From CAVXHQ01 sp963789535 (GTDB lineage Bacteria > Pseudomonadota > Alphaproteobacteria > Rhodobacterales > Rhodobacteraceae): a DNA stretch of 64,000 bases. Below the pieces are notes generated by a model, which was not told the origin of the DNA, made no database searches, and saw nothing but the letters and a program-made list of their open reading frames with translations. The position numbers were made by a program, and so were the translations under genes. Below are positions 8,159 through 16,505 of the stretch, in pieces. Positions within the stretch are counted from its first letter, which is position 1, and every line of letters begins with the position of its first letter. The stretch spans positions 1,178,001 to 1,242,000 of the forward strand of contig CAWBKU010000005.1 in assembly GCA_963789535.1 (NCBI GenBank), in the 5' to 3' direction.

Positions 8159-8782
8159 ATGCCCGACGGCGCAGAACCCCGGATCCGGCGCGGACGCAAG
8201 TTCGATCAGGTGCTGAAAGGCGCCCGCGAGATCTTTATGGGCGCCGGCTACGAGGGCGCGAACGTCGACGACATCGCCCGTGCGGCGGGGGTGTCGAAGG
8301 CGACACTCTACAGCTATTTCCCCGACAAGCGGCTGCTGTTCCTCGAGGTCGCCAAGACCGAATGCGTGGCACAGGCCGATCAGGCGATGGCGATGATCGA
8401 CGTCGCCGCCCCGGTGGCGCAGGTTCTGCGCGCGGCGGCCGGACACATGGTCCACTTTCTGGGATCCGAGGTCGGACAGCGGATCTATCGCACCTGCGTC
8501 GGCGAGGCCGACCGCTTTCCGCAGATCGCCCGCGATTTCTACGACAGCGGCCCGGGCCTCGCGCGGGCCCGGCTGGCCGAATTCCTGACGGTGGCCGCCG
8601 CGCGGGGCGAACTGGTCGTCGAGGACGCGGGTCTCGCGGCGGATCAGTTCCAGGCGCTGTGCAAGGCGGGGTTCTTCGACCGGCTGATCTTCAAGGTCGA
8701 TGCCGCCCCCGATCCCGCCGCCATCGACCGGGCGCTGGACGGGGCCGTGGCGATGTTCATGGCGCGCTACGGCGCGCGCTAG
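8159..8782 (+). CDS. TetR/AcrR family transcriptional regulator
   Basis: 207 residues from ATG 8159, with GAGAGG four bases upstream; an ATG at 8147 in frame would overlap that site. The N-terminal TetR DNA-binding domain shows the usual pattern KGAREIFMGAGYEGANVDDI then ARAAGVSKATLYSYFPDKR, with the helix-turn-helix near residues 30-55. The C-terminal ligand-binding domain resembles the AefR-like group (IYRTCVGEADRFPQIARDFY). Its targets are unknown; the nearest candidates are itself, the upstream DapA-family gene and the convergent serine hydrolase. Confidence 0.9.
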   Translation: MPDGAEPRIRRGRKFDQVLKGAREIFMGAGYEGANVDDIARAAGVSKATLYSYFPDKRLLFLEVAKTECVAQADQAMAMIDVAAPVAQVLRAAAGHMVHFLGSEVGQRIYRTCVGEADRFPQIARDFYDSGPGLARARLAEFLTVAAARGELVVEDAGLAADQFQALCKAGFFDRLIFKVDAAPDPAAIDRALDGAVAMFMARYGAR

Positions 8783-8794
8783 GATCGTGGCGCG

Positions 8795-9910
8795 CTAGAT
8801 GTGGGTCTGGACGAGGGCCGCGATCCCGTCGAGGATCGCCCGCTCTGCCCCCGAGAGGTCATCGCCCTCGTCGCCGACCGGCACCCCGTTCAGCGCATAG
8901 GCCATGGCCACGCGCGCCGCCCCGTCCCACCAGATCCCGCCATTGAAACCATAGGCACTGCCGAAGTGGCCGATCAGCGGGCGCGGCCAGAAGGGCGGCG
9001 CATCTAGGAACTGTACCCCGGCGCCATAGTCCTGAAACAGGCCGTCGAGATAGTCGCCTCCGCCGTCCGCGCGGCGCCACAGGCGCGGCCCGGCGCCGTG
9101 CTCCAGCGACCGGGCAAGGCCGAGCATCCCCGCCAGCGACAGCCGCAACCCGCCCTGCGGCGACCAGACGGCAGGATTGTCCGCGCGCGGCACAACCACG
9201 CGATCACCCAAGGCCACCCCCCCGGGCGGCACCGCGCCGTCGATCTGCGGCACGAGAACCGCGCCGTCCCGCCGACAGGTCGGCAGCGCCGCGGCCCGCG
9301 CAGGCCCGTCCACCCCGTCCCAGTTGAACCCGCCCGCCAGACCCAGCGCGTCGAGGTGCGCCCCCGCCAGCGCCCCGAATGGTGCAGCACCCCAGCGTTC
9401 GGCGATCCCGGCCAGAAGGATATACCCCAGATTGGCATAGGAAAACTGCGTCCCCGGCCGCGTTCCTGCCCGCCAGAGGCCGGGCGTCGCCGCGATCCAG
9501 CCGCCCAGCGCCCCATCCGGCGGCACGGCATAGCCACCCGCCTCGTCCAGACCCGCGACATGCGCTGCCAACATCCCCACCGTCACCGGCGCGTCAGGAA
9601 AGTCCGGGTGCCGCAGGCCGAACCCGAGCACCTCCTGCGCGTCCATCGCCCAGGGATCGCCGACCCCCGCCGCCACCGCCGCCGCCGCGACCGTGCGCCC
9701 CGTCACGATTTTCGACACCGACGCCACCCGGAACAGCCGATGTTCCGCAGCGCCGTCGTGCGTCGCTGCGAGGCCCGGCGCCAGCGCGGTCCCGAACGCG
9801 GCCCGTCCGTCGCGCCACAGCGCCACGCCGCAGAACCCGAACGGCGGCACCATGTCCCGCGCCACCGCGTCGAACCGCGCCTGAACCGGCCGCCGCACGC
9901 CTGCGGTCAC
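8795..9910 (-). CDS. Serine hydrolase of the class C beta-lactamase/DD-peptidase family
   Basis: About 371 residues. The catalytic SxxK motif is SVSK (near residue 64 counting from the start used here), with the second motif YxN as SYANLG and a late HFG motif (GHFGSAYGF) standing for KTG. This is the pattern of penicillin-binding-protein-like esterases and amidases. The substrate is unknown and beta-lactam resistance should not be inferred. The start is uncertain: GTG at 9910 or 9916 follows a G-rich run, while an upstream TTG at 9943 lies inside a repeat element and is unlikely. No clear signal peptide is seen, so the protein may be cytoplasmic. Confidence 0.8.
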   Translation of the reverse strand: MTAGVRRPVQARFDAVARDMVPPFGFCGVALWRDGRAAFGTALAPGLAATHDGAAEHRLFRVASVSKIVTGRTVAAAAVAAGVGDPWAMDAQEVLGFGLRHPDFPDAPVTVGMLAAHVAGLDEAGGYAVPPDGALGGWIAATPGLWRAGTRPGTQFSYANLGYILLAGIAERWGAAPFGALAGAHLDALGLAGGFNWDGVDGPARAAALPTCRRDGAVLVPQIDGAVPPGGVALGDRVVVPRADNPAVWSPQGGLRLSLAGMLGLARSLEHGAGPRLWRRADGGGDYLDGLFQDYGAGVQFLDAPPFWPRPLIGHFGSAYGFNGGIWWDGAARVAMAYALNGVPVGDEGDDLSGAERAILDGIAALVQTHI

Positions 9911-9925
9911 GCGCACCCCCCCGCA

Positions 9926-9963
9926 TTCACGTTGCCGTAACAACTCCCCCCGGAGGGTCCGAC
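9926..9963 (+). repeat. Short intergenic repeat, family B, copy 1
   Basis: Contains ACGTTGCCGTAACAACTCC followed by CCCCGGAGGGTCCG, nearly identical to 21418-21453 and, inverted, 27347-27384. Two mini-hairpins are possible: GTTG-N6-CAAC and CTCC-N4-GGAG. It lies between the serine hydrolase start and the frmA stop. Confidence 0.8.
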
Positions 9964-9988
9964 CTTGGCCCCGGGCACCGCCATCGGA

Positions 9989-11101
9989 TCAGAATTCCAC
10001 GACCGCCCGGATGCTTTCACCCGCGTGCATCAGGTCGAACCCGCGGTTTATGTCCTCGAGCTTCAGCTTGTGGGTGATCATCGGGTCGATCTCGATCTTG
10101 CCGTCCATATACCAGTCGACGATCTTCGGGACGTCCGTCCGGCCCCGCGCGCCGCCGAATGCCGTGCCGCGCCAGGACCGTCCGGTGACGAGCTGGAAGG
10201 GGCGTGTGCTGATCTCGGCGCCGGCGGGGGCGACGCCGATGATGATGCTCTCGCCCCAGCCCTTGTGCGCGGCCTCGAGCGCCGTGCGCATGACGCCGAC
10301 GTTGCCGGTGGCGTCGAAGGTATAGTCGGCGCCGCCTCTCGTCAGCTCGACCAGATGCGCCACGAGGTCGCCAGACACGTCCTTGGGGTTCACGAAATCG
10401 GTCATGCCGAAGCGCGTCGCCATCTCGATCTTGCCGGGGTTGAGGTCGACGCCGACGATCTGGTCGGCGCCTGCCAGCCGCAGGCCCTGGATGACGTTGA
10501 GGCCGATCCCGCCGAGGCCGAAGACGATCGCGCGGCTCCCGATCTCGACCTTGGCGGTGTTGATGACGGCGCCGATGCCGGTGGTGACGCCGCAGCCGAT
10601 GTAGCAGATCTTGTCGAAGGGGGCGTCGCGGCGGACCTTTGCCAGCGCGATCTCCGGCAGGACGGTATGGTTGGCGAAGGTCGAACAGCCCATGTAGTGC
10701 AGGATCGGCGTGCCGTCGGGCATGGAAAAGCGGCTGGTGCCGTCGGGCATGACGCCCTTCCCCTGCGTCGTGCGGATCGCCTGACACAGGTTCGTCTTGG
10801 GGTTCAGGCAATAATCGCAGGTCCGGCATTCGGGGGTATAGAGCGGGATCACGTGGTCGCCGACGGCGAGCGAGGTGACGCCCTCGCCGATCTCGATCAC
10901 GACGCCGGCCCCCTCGTGCCCGAGGATCGCGGGAAACATGCCCTCGGGGTCGGCGCCTGACAGGGTGAATTCGTCGGTGTGACAGATGCCGGTGGCCTTC
11001 ACCTCGATCAGTACCTCGCCCGCGCGCGGCCCGTCCAGGTTCACCTCCATGATCTCGAGCGGTTTTCCGGCGGCGATGGCGACGGCGGCTCGTGTGCGCA
11101 T
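9989..11101 (-). CDS. frmA: S-(hydroxymethyl)glutathione dehydrogenase / class III alcohol dehydrogenase
   Basis: 370 residues, the family length. It oxidises S-hydroxymethylglutathione (formaldehyde plus GSH) to S-formylglutathione with NAD+, which FghA (13.6 kb) then hydrolyses. Zinc-dependent medium-chain dehydrogenase: catalytic-zinc ligands Cys40 (TGICHTDE) and His62 (GHEGAG), structural zinc cysteines 92, 95, 98 and 106, third catalytic Cys in IGCGVTTG, and NAD-binding GLGGIGLN. The ATG at 11101 is preceded by GGGAGAGACCC. Open frame continues upstream but is a shadow. Probably cytosolic. The divergent side carries a double-palindrome repeat (11179-11224) and the I78 genes. Confidence 0.96.
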   Translation of the reverse strand: MRTRAAVAIAAGKPLEIMEVNLDGPRAGEVLIEVKATGICHTDEFTLSGADPEGMFPAILGHEGAGVVIEIGEGVTSLAVGDHVIPLYTPECRTCDYCLNPKTNLCQAIRTTQGKGVMPDGTSRFSMPDGTPILHYMGCSTFANHTVLPEIALAKVRRDAPFDKICYIGCGVTTGIGAVINTAKVEIGSRAIVFGLGGIGLNVIQGLRLAGADQIVGVDLNPGKIEMATRFGMTDFVNPKDVSGDLVAHLVELTRGGADYTFDATGNVGVMRTALEAAHKGWGESIIIGVAPAGAEISTRPFQLVTGRSWRGTAFGGARGRTDVPKIVDWYMDGKIEIDPMITHKLKLEDINRGFDLMHAGESIRAVVEF

Positions 11102-11178
11102 GGGTCTCTCCCTTGGATCATCCGTTGGGCAAGGCTGGGACAACGGCGCGCCGATTTCAATGTCCCAAATGGCGGGGG

Positions 11179-11224
11179 CGAATTCTTTGAAAGAATTCGA
11201 CGTCGGAAACTTTGAAAGTTTCCG
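11179..11224. repeat. Double-palindrome intergenic repeat (family A), intact copy
   Basis: Two perfect 19-base palindromes with a one-base centre, GAATTCTTTGAAAGAATTC and GGAAACTTTGAAAGTTTCC, are joined by a linker that contains the palindrome GACGTC. It is located between divergent frmA and the first I78 gene, so it is not simply a terminator of one of them. The inverted copy at 33139-33184 shows a compensated change in the second stem. Confidence 0.85.
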
Positions 11225-11283
11225 CACCCCGGGGCGGGCAAAGCGCCTTGCCACATCGGGGGTGGCTGCGGCAGGATGCGCGC

Positions 11284-11607
11284 ATGAACAGATTTTTTGC
11301 CTGTGCCCTCCCCGCCCTCGTCCTCGCCGGTTGCGCCGCCGTTCCGGCCCCCGAGGCTGCCGCGCCGCCGCCGATTGTCCTCGACGGCATCCCGCCTCCC
11401 GCCTTCGGCGGCCCGGATACGTGCGGCCGTGCCGCCTACGAGCCGCTGGTCGGCCAGCCCGTCGGCGACGGAGCGGCCCTGCGGGCGGCGGGGGCGACGT
11501 TCCGAGTGATCTATCCCGGCGACGACGTGGGCACCGACGCGAACCCTGCGCGCCTGAACGTCTATGCCGACGCCATCGGCACCATAACCGCACTGGATTG
11601 CTTCTGA
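11284..11607 (+). CDS. I78-family peptidase inhibitor lipoprotein, copy 1
   Basis: 107 residues. The N-terminal lipoprotein signal has lipobox LVLAGC, so it is probably anchored in the envelope. The mature part has the paired Cys and the signature DANPARLNVY then GTITALDCF of the I78 inhibitor family (Aspergillus elastase inhibitor-like), about 70 residues after a Pro/Ala linker. Its stop overlaps the start of the second copy by one base. The likely role is protection against secreted serine proteases; this is family knowledge and has not been shown here. Confidence 0.85.
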   Translation: MNRFFACALPALVLAGCAAVPAPEAAAPPPIVLDGIPPPAFGGPDTCGRAAYEPLVGQPVGDGAALRAAGATFRVIYPGDDVGTDANPARLNVYADAIGTITALDCF

Positions 11608-11897
11608 TGACCCGTTCCTTCGTCTTGTCCTGCGTCGCCCTCTCGACCCTGCTCGCCGCCTGCACCGCGGGCAGCACCGTGCTGCGCACGGGCGATGCCT
11701 GCGGGGTCGGGGGCAGCCAGTCGGTGCTGGGCACCGACCGGCGCACCGCGGACGCCTTTGCGGCGCAGCGCAACGCCAGCGGCCTGCCCGCGCGGGTGGC
11801 GGGGCCGAACGACGCGATCACCTTCGACGTGAACCCCGCGCGCCTCAACCTGATCCTCGACGGCGGCGGCACGGTGCGAGAACTGGCTTGCGGGTGA
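11607..11897 (+). CDS. I78-family peptidase inhibitor lipoprotein, copy 2
   Basis: 96 residues, starting at an ATG that shares its A with the previous TGA stop. Lipobox LLAAC follows a short signal (MTRSFVLSCVALSTLLAACT). The mature part keeps the family pattern: first Cys in GDACGVGGS, core VNPARLNLIL, terminal RELACG. It is translationally coupled on both sides and therefore part of a three-gene operon of paralogues. Pairwise identity looks low outside the core motif, suggesting an old duplication. Confidence 0.8.
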   Translation: MTRSFVLSCVALSTLLAACTAGSTVLRTGDACGVGGSQSVLGTDRRTADAFAAQRNASGLPARVAGPNDAITFDVNPARLNLILDGGGTVRELACG

Positions 11898-12220
11898 GGG
11901 TGCGGCACGTCCGGCTCGCCCTTGTCGCCGTCCTGACCGGCGCCCTTGCCGCCTGTGGCGCGACGCCGGTCGGCACCGCGCCCGCAGCCGCCGCTCCCGC
12001 GAGCCTGCCACAACCCGCTGCCGCCGACCTCGCCTCCTGTCAGGGCGCGCCCTATCTGCGACTGATCGGTCAGGACGCCACCGCCCTCGAGCGCGAGCTG
12101 ATCCTGCGGCAGGTGCGGCTGATCCGGCCGGGCCGTCCGGTGACGGCGGATTTCCGCGCCGAGCGGCTGAATTTCTCGATCGACGCGGCGGGGCGCATCA
12201 ACCGGATCTCCTGCGGATGA
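11894..12220 (+). CDS. I78-like lipoprotein, copy 3 (divergent)
   Basis: 108 residues if it starts at the GTG at 11894, which overlaps the preceding stop as GTGA; a TTG at 11888 is also in frame. Lipobox AALAAC comes after a hydrophobic signal, then an Ala/Pro linker. The core retains RAERLNFSID and RINRISCG and a first Cys (LASCQGAPY), but the DxNP part of the I78 motif has become TADFRAE, so inhibitory activity is doubtful. Last gene of the tandem set, followed 55 bp later by the DUF2794 gene. Confidence 0.7.
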   Translation: MRVRHVRLALVAVLTGALAACGATPVGTAPAAAAPASLPQPAAADLASCQGAPYLRLIGQDATALERELILRQVRLIRPGRPVTADFRAERLNFSIDAAGRINRISCG

Positions 12221-12275
12221 GGGCGCCGTCGCGGCACCGCTTGATTGCGGCGACGTTTGTCGCAACTGTAGGGAT

Positions 12276-12629
12276 ATGACAGTCCATCCCCTGCCGCAGT
12301 CCGCGCCGGCCTCTGCCGTCCGCCTGCCCGAACAGGCGGCGTTCCACCGCACCGAACTCGCCCCGATCCTTGCCATCTATGGCCGGATGGTGGCGCTGGG
12401 CGAATGGCGCGACTACGGCATCTCGTGCCTGCGCGAGGTCGCGGTCTTCTCGATCTTTCGCCGGGCGGGCGAAAACCCGCTCTACCGCGTCGAAAAGCGC
12501 CCGCGCCTGCGCCTGAAGCAACAGGAATTCGCGGTGATCGGCATGGAGGGGCAGGTGCTCAGGCGGGGGGCGGACCTGCGGGTCGTGCTGCGCGTCCTCG
12601 AAAAGGCGGCGATCCGCGCGGTCGACTAG
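12276..12629 (+). CDS. DUF2794 family protein
   Basis: 117 residues, matching the small alphaproteobacterial DUF2794 family in its core FHRTELAPILAIYGRMVALG then EWRDYGISCLREVAVFSIFR and RVEKRPRLRLKQQEFAV. It is soluble and rich in Arg. The function is unknown. It sits 19 bp ahead of the AEC transporter gene and may be co-transcribed with it, though no functional link is apparent. Confidence 0.85.
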   Translation: MTVHPLPQSAPASAVRLPEQAAFHRTELAPILAIYGRMVALGEWRDYGISCLREVAVFSIFRRAGENPLYRVEKRPRLRLKQQEFAVIGMEGQVLRRGADLRVVLRVLEKAAIRAVD

Positions 12630-12648
12630 GCCGCCCGGATCCCTCCCC

Positions 12649-13575
12649 ATGCTCGATGTCCTTTTCCAGGTCCTGCCGTTCTTTGCCATCATCGCGCTCG
12701 GCTATGGCGCCGGGCGGACCGGGTTCTTTCCGCCCGAGGCGACGGCATGGCTCACGAAATTCGTGTTCTATTTCGCGCTGTCGGCGATGCTGTTCCGGTT
12801 CGCGGCGACGCTGCCCTTCGCGCAGGTGTTCGATACGACCTTCATGCTGGCGTATCTGAGCGGCACGGCGGCGGTCTATCTCCTCGCCACGGCCGTCGCC
12901 ATGATCCGGCGCCTGCCCGTGGCCGAGGCGGCGGTCGAGGCGCAATGCGCGGTGATCGGCAACGTCGGGTTCCTCGGTATCCCGATGCTGGTCCTGCTGC
13001 TCGGGGAGGCGGCGATCGGGCCGGTGATGGCGGTCCTGACCGTCGATCTCGTCGTCTTCGGCGCGCTCATCGTCATCCTCATCACCGGGTCGCGCGACGG
13101 GCGGGTGTCGTGGCGGGTGCTGGGCACGGTCGGGCGGGGCCTGATCGCGAATCCGATGATCGTGTCGATCCTGCTCGGCCTCGGCTGGTCGGCCTCGGGC
13201 GTGGCGCTGCCGCAGGTGGCGAATGCGTTCCTCACGACGCTGGGTGCGGCCGCGACCCCCGGCGCCCTCTTCGCCATCGGCGCGAGCCTTGCGGGCAAAT
13301 CGGCCGAGCGGCTGGCCGTCGCGGGCTGGCTCTCGTTCGCCAAGCTGGTGCTGCATCCGCTGGCCGTCGCCGTCGCCGCGTTCCGCCTGTTCGAGGTCGC
13401 ACCCTATGCGGCGGGCGTCATGGTCGCCTGCGCCGCCCTGCCGGTGGCGGGCAACGTGTATATCATCGCCAGCCACTACCGCACCGCGCCGATGCGCGTC
13501 TCGGCTGCGATCCTGCTGTCGACCGGGTTCAGCATCGTCACCGTTACCGGCGTCATCGCGCTGGTGCAGGGCTAG
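12649..13575 (+). CDS. AEC-family (auxin efflux carrier-like) transporter
   Basis: 308 residues with about ten hydrophobic spans arranged as two five-helix halves, beginning MLDVLFQVLPFFAIIALGYG. The conserved N-G-(x)GxxGxP-type helix is present as CAVIGNVGFLGIPMLVLLLG. Members export or import small organic acids such as malate or malonate; the substrate here cannot be decided. It lies 53 bp upstream of fghA on the same strand, which may be fortuitous. Confidence 0.85.
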   Translation: MLDVLFQVLPFFAIIALGYGAGRTGFFPPEATAWLTKFVFYFALSAMLFRFAATLPFAQVFDTTFMLAYLSGTAAVYLLATAVAMIRRLPVAEAAVEAQCAVIGNVGFLGIPMLVLLLGEAAIGPVMAVLTVDLVVFGALIVILITGSRDGRVSWRVLGTVGRGLIANPMIVSILLGLGWSASGVALPQVANAFLTTLGAAATPGALFAIGASLAGKSAERLAVAGWLSFAKLVLHPLAVAVAAFRLFEVAPYAAGVMVACAALPVAGNVYIIASHYRTAPMRVSAAILLSTGFSIVTVTGVIALVQG

Positions 13576-13628
13576 AATCCCGGCGCCGGAACCCCTATCC
13601 CCCGGGTGAAACCGCGAAAGGACTTCCC

Positions 13629-14459
13629 ATGCGCACGATCTCGGAGAACAGGTGTTTCGGCGGCGTGCAGGGCGTCTATGCGCACGCCAGCGAGGCGACG
13701 GGGACCGAGATGACCTTCGGCCTGTTCCTGCCCGAGGTGGCCGAGGACGCCGCCGTGCCGGTGCTGTGGTATCTGTCGGGGCTGACCTGCACGCACCAGA
13801 ACGCGATGGACAAGGCCGGCGCGCAGGGCTGGGCCGCCAAGGAGGGGATCGCGCTGGTGTTCCCCGATACCTCTCCCCGGGGCGAGGGCGTGGCCGACGA
13901 CGAGGCCTATGATCTGGGGCAGGGGGCCGGGTTCTATGTGAACGCGACCGAGGCGCCCTGGGCGCCGCATTTCCAGATGTGGGACTATGTGGGCGAGGAG
14001 CTGCCCGATTTGCTCGCGCAGAGTTTCGCCATCGACCCGACGCGGCAGGGCATCACCGGCCATTCGATGGGCGGGCACGGCGCGCTCGTGCTGGCCATGG
14101 GCCTGCCGGGGCGGTTCCGGTCGGTGTCCGCCTTCGCGCCGATCTGTGCGCCGTCGCAGTCGGACTGGGGCCGCAAGCAGTTCACGGCTTATCTGGGGCA
14201 GGACGAGGCGGCATGGGCGAAATACGACGCCACGCAGATGATGGTCGCGCGCGGGTTCGACGGACCGATGCTGATCGACACCGGCACGGCGGACCAGTTC
14301 GGCGACCTGCTGGGCACCGAGCACCTCGCGCGCGCCATCGCAGAGCGGCGCCAGCCCGCGAGCCTGCGGATGCAGAAGGGCTACGACCATTCCTATTTCT
14401 TCGTCGCGTCGTTCATGGAGGACCACGTGCAGTTCCACGCCGAGGCGCTGTGGGCCTGA
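13629..14459 (+). CDS. fghA: S-formylglutathione hydrolase
   Basis: 276 residues, standard for the esterase D family. It hydrolyses S-formylglutathione to formate and glutathione, the step after FrmA. The nucleophile Ser146 is in GHSMGGH, the oxyanion segment is LSGLTCTHQN, and the C-terminal catalytic His is in GYDHSYFF. The start ATG 13629 is preceded by GAAAGGAC. The gene is on the opposite strand from frmA and 2.5 kb away, so the pathway is split across two transcripts. A DUF188 gene follows after four bases. Confidence 0.95.
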   Translation: MRTISENRCFGGVQGVYAHASEATGTEMTFGLFLPEVAEDAAVPVLWYLSGLTCTHQNAMDKAGAQGWAAKEGIALVFPDTSPRGEGVADDEAYDLGQGAGFYVNATEAPWAPHFQMWDYVGEELPDLLAQSFAIDPTRQGITGHSMGGHGALVLAMGLPGRFRSVSAFAPICAPSQSDWGRKQFTAYLGQDEAAWAKYDATQMMVARGFDGPMLIDTGTADQFGDLLGTEHLARAIAERRQPASLRMQKGYDHSYFFVASFMEDHVQFHAEALWA

Positions 14460-14463
14460 GCGG

Positions 14464-14913
14464 ATGATCTACGTCGACGCCGACGCCTGTCCGGTCAAGG
14501 CCGAGGCCGAACGCGTGGCGCTGCGCCACGGGCTGCGGATGTTCGTCGTCTCGAACGGCGGCATAAGGCCGAGTGCGGCTGCGCTGGTCGAGACGGTGAT
14601 CGTGCCGGACGGGCCGGACGTGGCCGACATGTGGATCGCCGAGCGGGCGGGGCGCGGCGATGTGGTCGTGACGACAGACATCCCGCTGGCCGCCAAATGC
14701 GTGGCGGCGGGCGCGCGCGTGGTCAAGCCGAATGGCGAAAAGCTGACGCAGGCCAATATCGGCAATGTGCTGGCCAGTCGGGATCTCATGAGCGACCTGC
14801 GCGCCGCCGATCCGTTCCGCATGGGCGGCGGCAGACCGTTCTCGAAGGCGGATCGCGCCCGGTTCCTCGACGCGATGGAGCAGGAGGTGAGCGCGGCGGC
14901 GCGCGAGGCGTAG
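14464..14913 (+). CDS. YaiI/YqxD (DUF188) family protein
   Basis: 149 residues, the family length, with the diagnostic start MIYVDADACPVKAEAERVA and the middle motif VTTDIPLAAKCVAAGARV. The fold is a PIN-like nuclease relative with conserved acidic residues (DADACPVK; TTDIPLA), but no activity has been demonstrated for the family. It begins four bases after the fghA stop, indicating a shared transcript. Confidence 0.9.
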   Translation: MIYVDADACPVKAEAERVALRHGLRMFVVSNGGIRPSAAALVETVIVPDGPDVADMWIAERAGRGDVVVTTDIPLAAKCVAAGARVVKPNGEKLTQANIGNVLASRDLMSDLRAADPFRMGGGRPFSKADRARFLDAMEQEVSAAAREA

Positions 14914-14979
14914 GACGGGCGATGTTGCCCATCGCACGGCGAGGCGTCTAGGATCGACCCGGACAGGCAAGGAGCCGAC

Positions 14980-15603
14980 ATGAGCAATATCGACGCGGTG
15001 GTCTTCGACATCGGCAACGTCCTGATCGGCTGGCAGCCCGAGCAGTTCTACGACGGCGTCGTGGGCGCGGACAGGCGTGCCGCGATGTTCGCTGCCGTCG
15101 ACCTGCATGGCATGAACGAGCGTGTCGACCGGGGCGAGAACTTTGCCGCCATGGTCGCCGAAACGGTCACGGCCTATCCCGATTTCGCGCCCGAGATCCA
15201 GATGTGGCACGACCGCTGGCTCGACATGGCGGCCCCGGTCATCGACCATTCGGTGCGGCTGCTGCGGGCGCTGCGGCGCGCGGGCGTGCCGGTCTTCGCG
15301 CTCTCGAACTTCGGGGTCGAGACGTTCGCGCTGGCCGAGAAGCACTATCCCTTCCTCGAGGAATTCGACCGCCGCTTCATCTCGGGGCAGATGCGCGTGA
15401 CCAAACCTGCGCCCGAAATCTATGCCGCCGTCGAGGCAGAGAGCGGCATCGCCCCGTCGGCCCTCCTCTTTGCGGACGACCGGCCCGACAATATCGCCGC
15501 AGCCGAGGCGCGCGGCTGGCGGGGGCATCTGTTCACGACGCCACAGGGCTGGGCCGACCGGCTGGTCGCCGAGGGCCTGTTGGCTGCCGAGGCGGCGGCG
15601 TGA
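14980..15603 (+). CDS. HAD-IA family hydrolase, YihX-like phosphatase
   Basis: 207 residues. Motif I is VVFDIGNVL with nucleophile Asp10; position +2 is Gly, as in YihX-type sugar-phosphate phosphatases. Motif II is ALSNFG, motif III Lys is in MRVTKPAPEIY, and motif IV is FADDRPDN. A helical cap lies between residues 20 and 80. Substrate unknown; alpha-glucose-1-phosphate is one possibility by relatedness. The stop overlaps the GTG start of the next gene. Confidence 0.88.
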   Translation: MSNIDAVVFDIGNVLIGWQPEQFYDGVVGADRRAAMFAAVDLHGMNERVDRGENFAAMVAETVTAYPDFAPEIQMWHDRWLDMAAPVIDHSVRLLRALRRAGVPVFALSNFGVETFALAEKHYPFLEEFDRRFISGQMRVTKPAPEIYAAVEAESGIAPSALLFADDRPDNIAAAEARGWRGHLFTTPQGWADRLVAEGLLAAEAAA

Positions 15604-16505
15604 CCGAGATCGTGCCCTTCGACGCCGACGCGCTGCTCGACTGGATAGACGTATCGGACGCCATCGCGGCGGGGCACGCGCTGCCCCCCGCATTGGTCGA
15701 GGACGTGGTCCTGCGGCGGGGCGGCGACACGCTGCTGAACCGCTCGGCGTGGATCGACGGCCTCGGCCTCGCGGTCAAGGCGGCGACGGTGTTTCCGGGC
15801 AACGGCGCGCAGGGCCTGCCCGCGATCCATGGCGGCGTGATGCTGTTCGACGACGCGACGGGCGCCCTCGATGCGGTGGTCGACTTTCACCTCGTCACCA
15901 AGTGGAAGACCGCCGCCGACAGCCTGCTGGCGGCGCGCCGGCTGGCGCGGCCGGATGCGCGACGCATCCTCATCGTCGGCGCGGGCACCGTCGGACGGTC
16001 GATGGTCGTGGCCTATGGCGCGGCGTTTCCGGGGGCTGCGTTCACGATCTGGAACCGCTCGCCCGAGGGGGCGGCGCGGTTCGCCGACGCGACGGGGGCG
16101 GCGGTCGCGGAGGATCTGGAGCGGGCGGTCGGTGCCGCCGATATCGTCTGCACCGCGACGATGTCGACCGAACCGGTGATCCACGGCGACTGGTTGCGCC
16201 CGGGCCAGCACCTCGACCTGATCGGCGCCTACCGCGCCGACATGCGCGAGGCCGACGACGCGGCGATGGCCCGCGCGCGCGTCTTCGTCGACAGCCGCAA
16301 GACCACGGTGCACCACATCGGCGACCTGATCGCCCCGCTCGCCTCGGGCGCGATGACCGAGGCCGACATCGTTGCCGATTTCTATCAGCCGGACCTGTTC
16401 CGGCGGCGCGCGGATGACGAGATCACGCTGTGCAAGAACGGCGGTGGCGCGCACCTCGACCTGATGGTCGCGCGGCACATCCTCGGGAAATGGCGCGCAC
16501 GATGA
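15600..16505 (+). CDS. Ornithine cyclodeaminase/mu-crystallin family protein
   Basis: 301 residues from the GTG at 15600, which overlaps the HAD stop codon (GTGA). The Rossmann NAD(P) loop is VGAGTVGRSM. The conserved family lysine and Arg region appears as AVKAATVFPGN and HLVTKWKTAADS. The family includes ornithine cyclodeaminases and ketimine or delta1-pyrroline-2-carboxylate reductases; which activity applies is not decidable. It overlaps the alpha/beta hydrolase start by four bases, so the three genes HAD-OCD-hydrolase form a coupled set. Confidence 0.85.
   Translation: MTEIVPFDADALLDWIDVSDAIAAGHALPPALVEDVVLRRGGDTLLNRSAWIDGLGLAVKAATVFPGNGAQGLPAIHGGVMLFDDATGALDAVVDFHLVTKWKTAADSLLAARRLARPDARRILIVGAGTVGRSMVVAYGAAFPGAAFTIWNRSPEGAARFADATGAAVAEDLERAVGAADIVCTATMSTEPVIHGDWLRPGQHLDLIGAYRADMREADDAAMARARVFVDSRKTTVHHIGDLIAPLASGAMTEADIVADFYQPDLFRRRADDEITLCKNGGGAHLDLMVARHILGKWRAR

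Noticed and set aside
8795..9910. Calling the serine hydrolase a beta-lactamase resistance gene
   Set aside because: The SxxK and YxN motifs are shared with many esterases and DD-peptidases; there is no evidence for beta-lactam hydrolysis.
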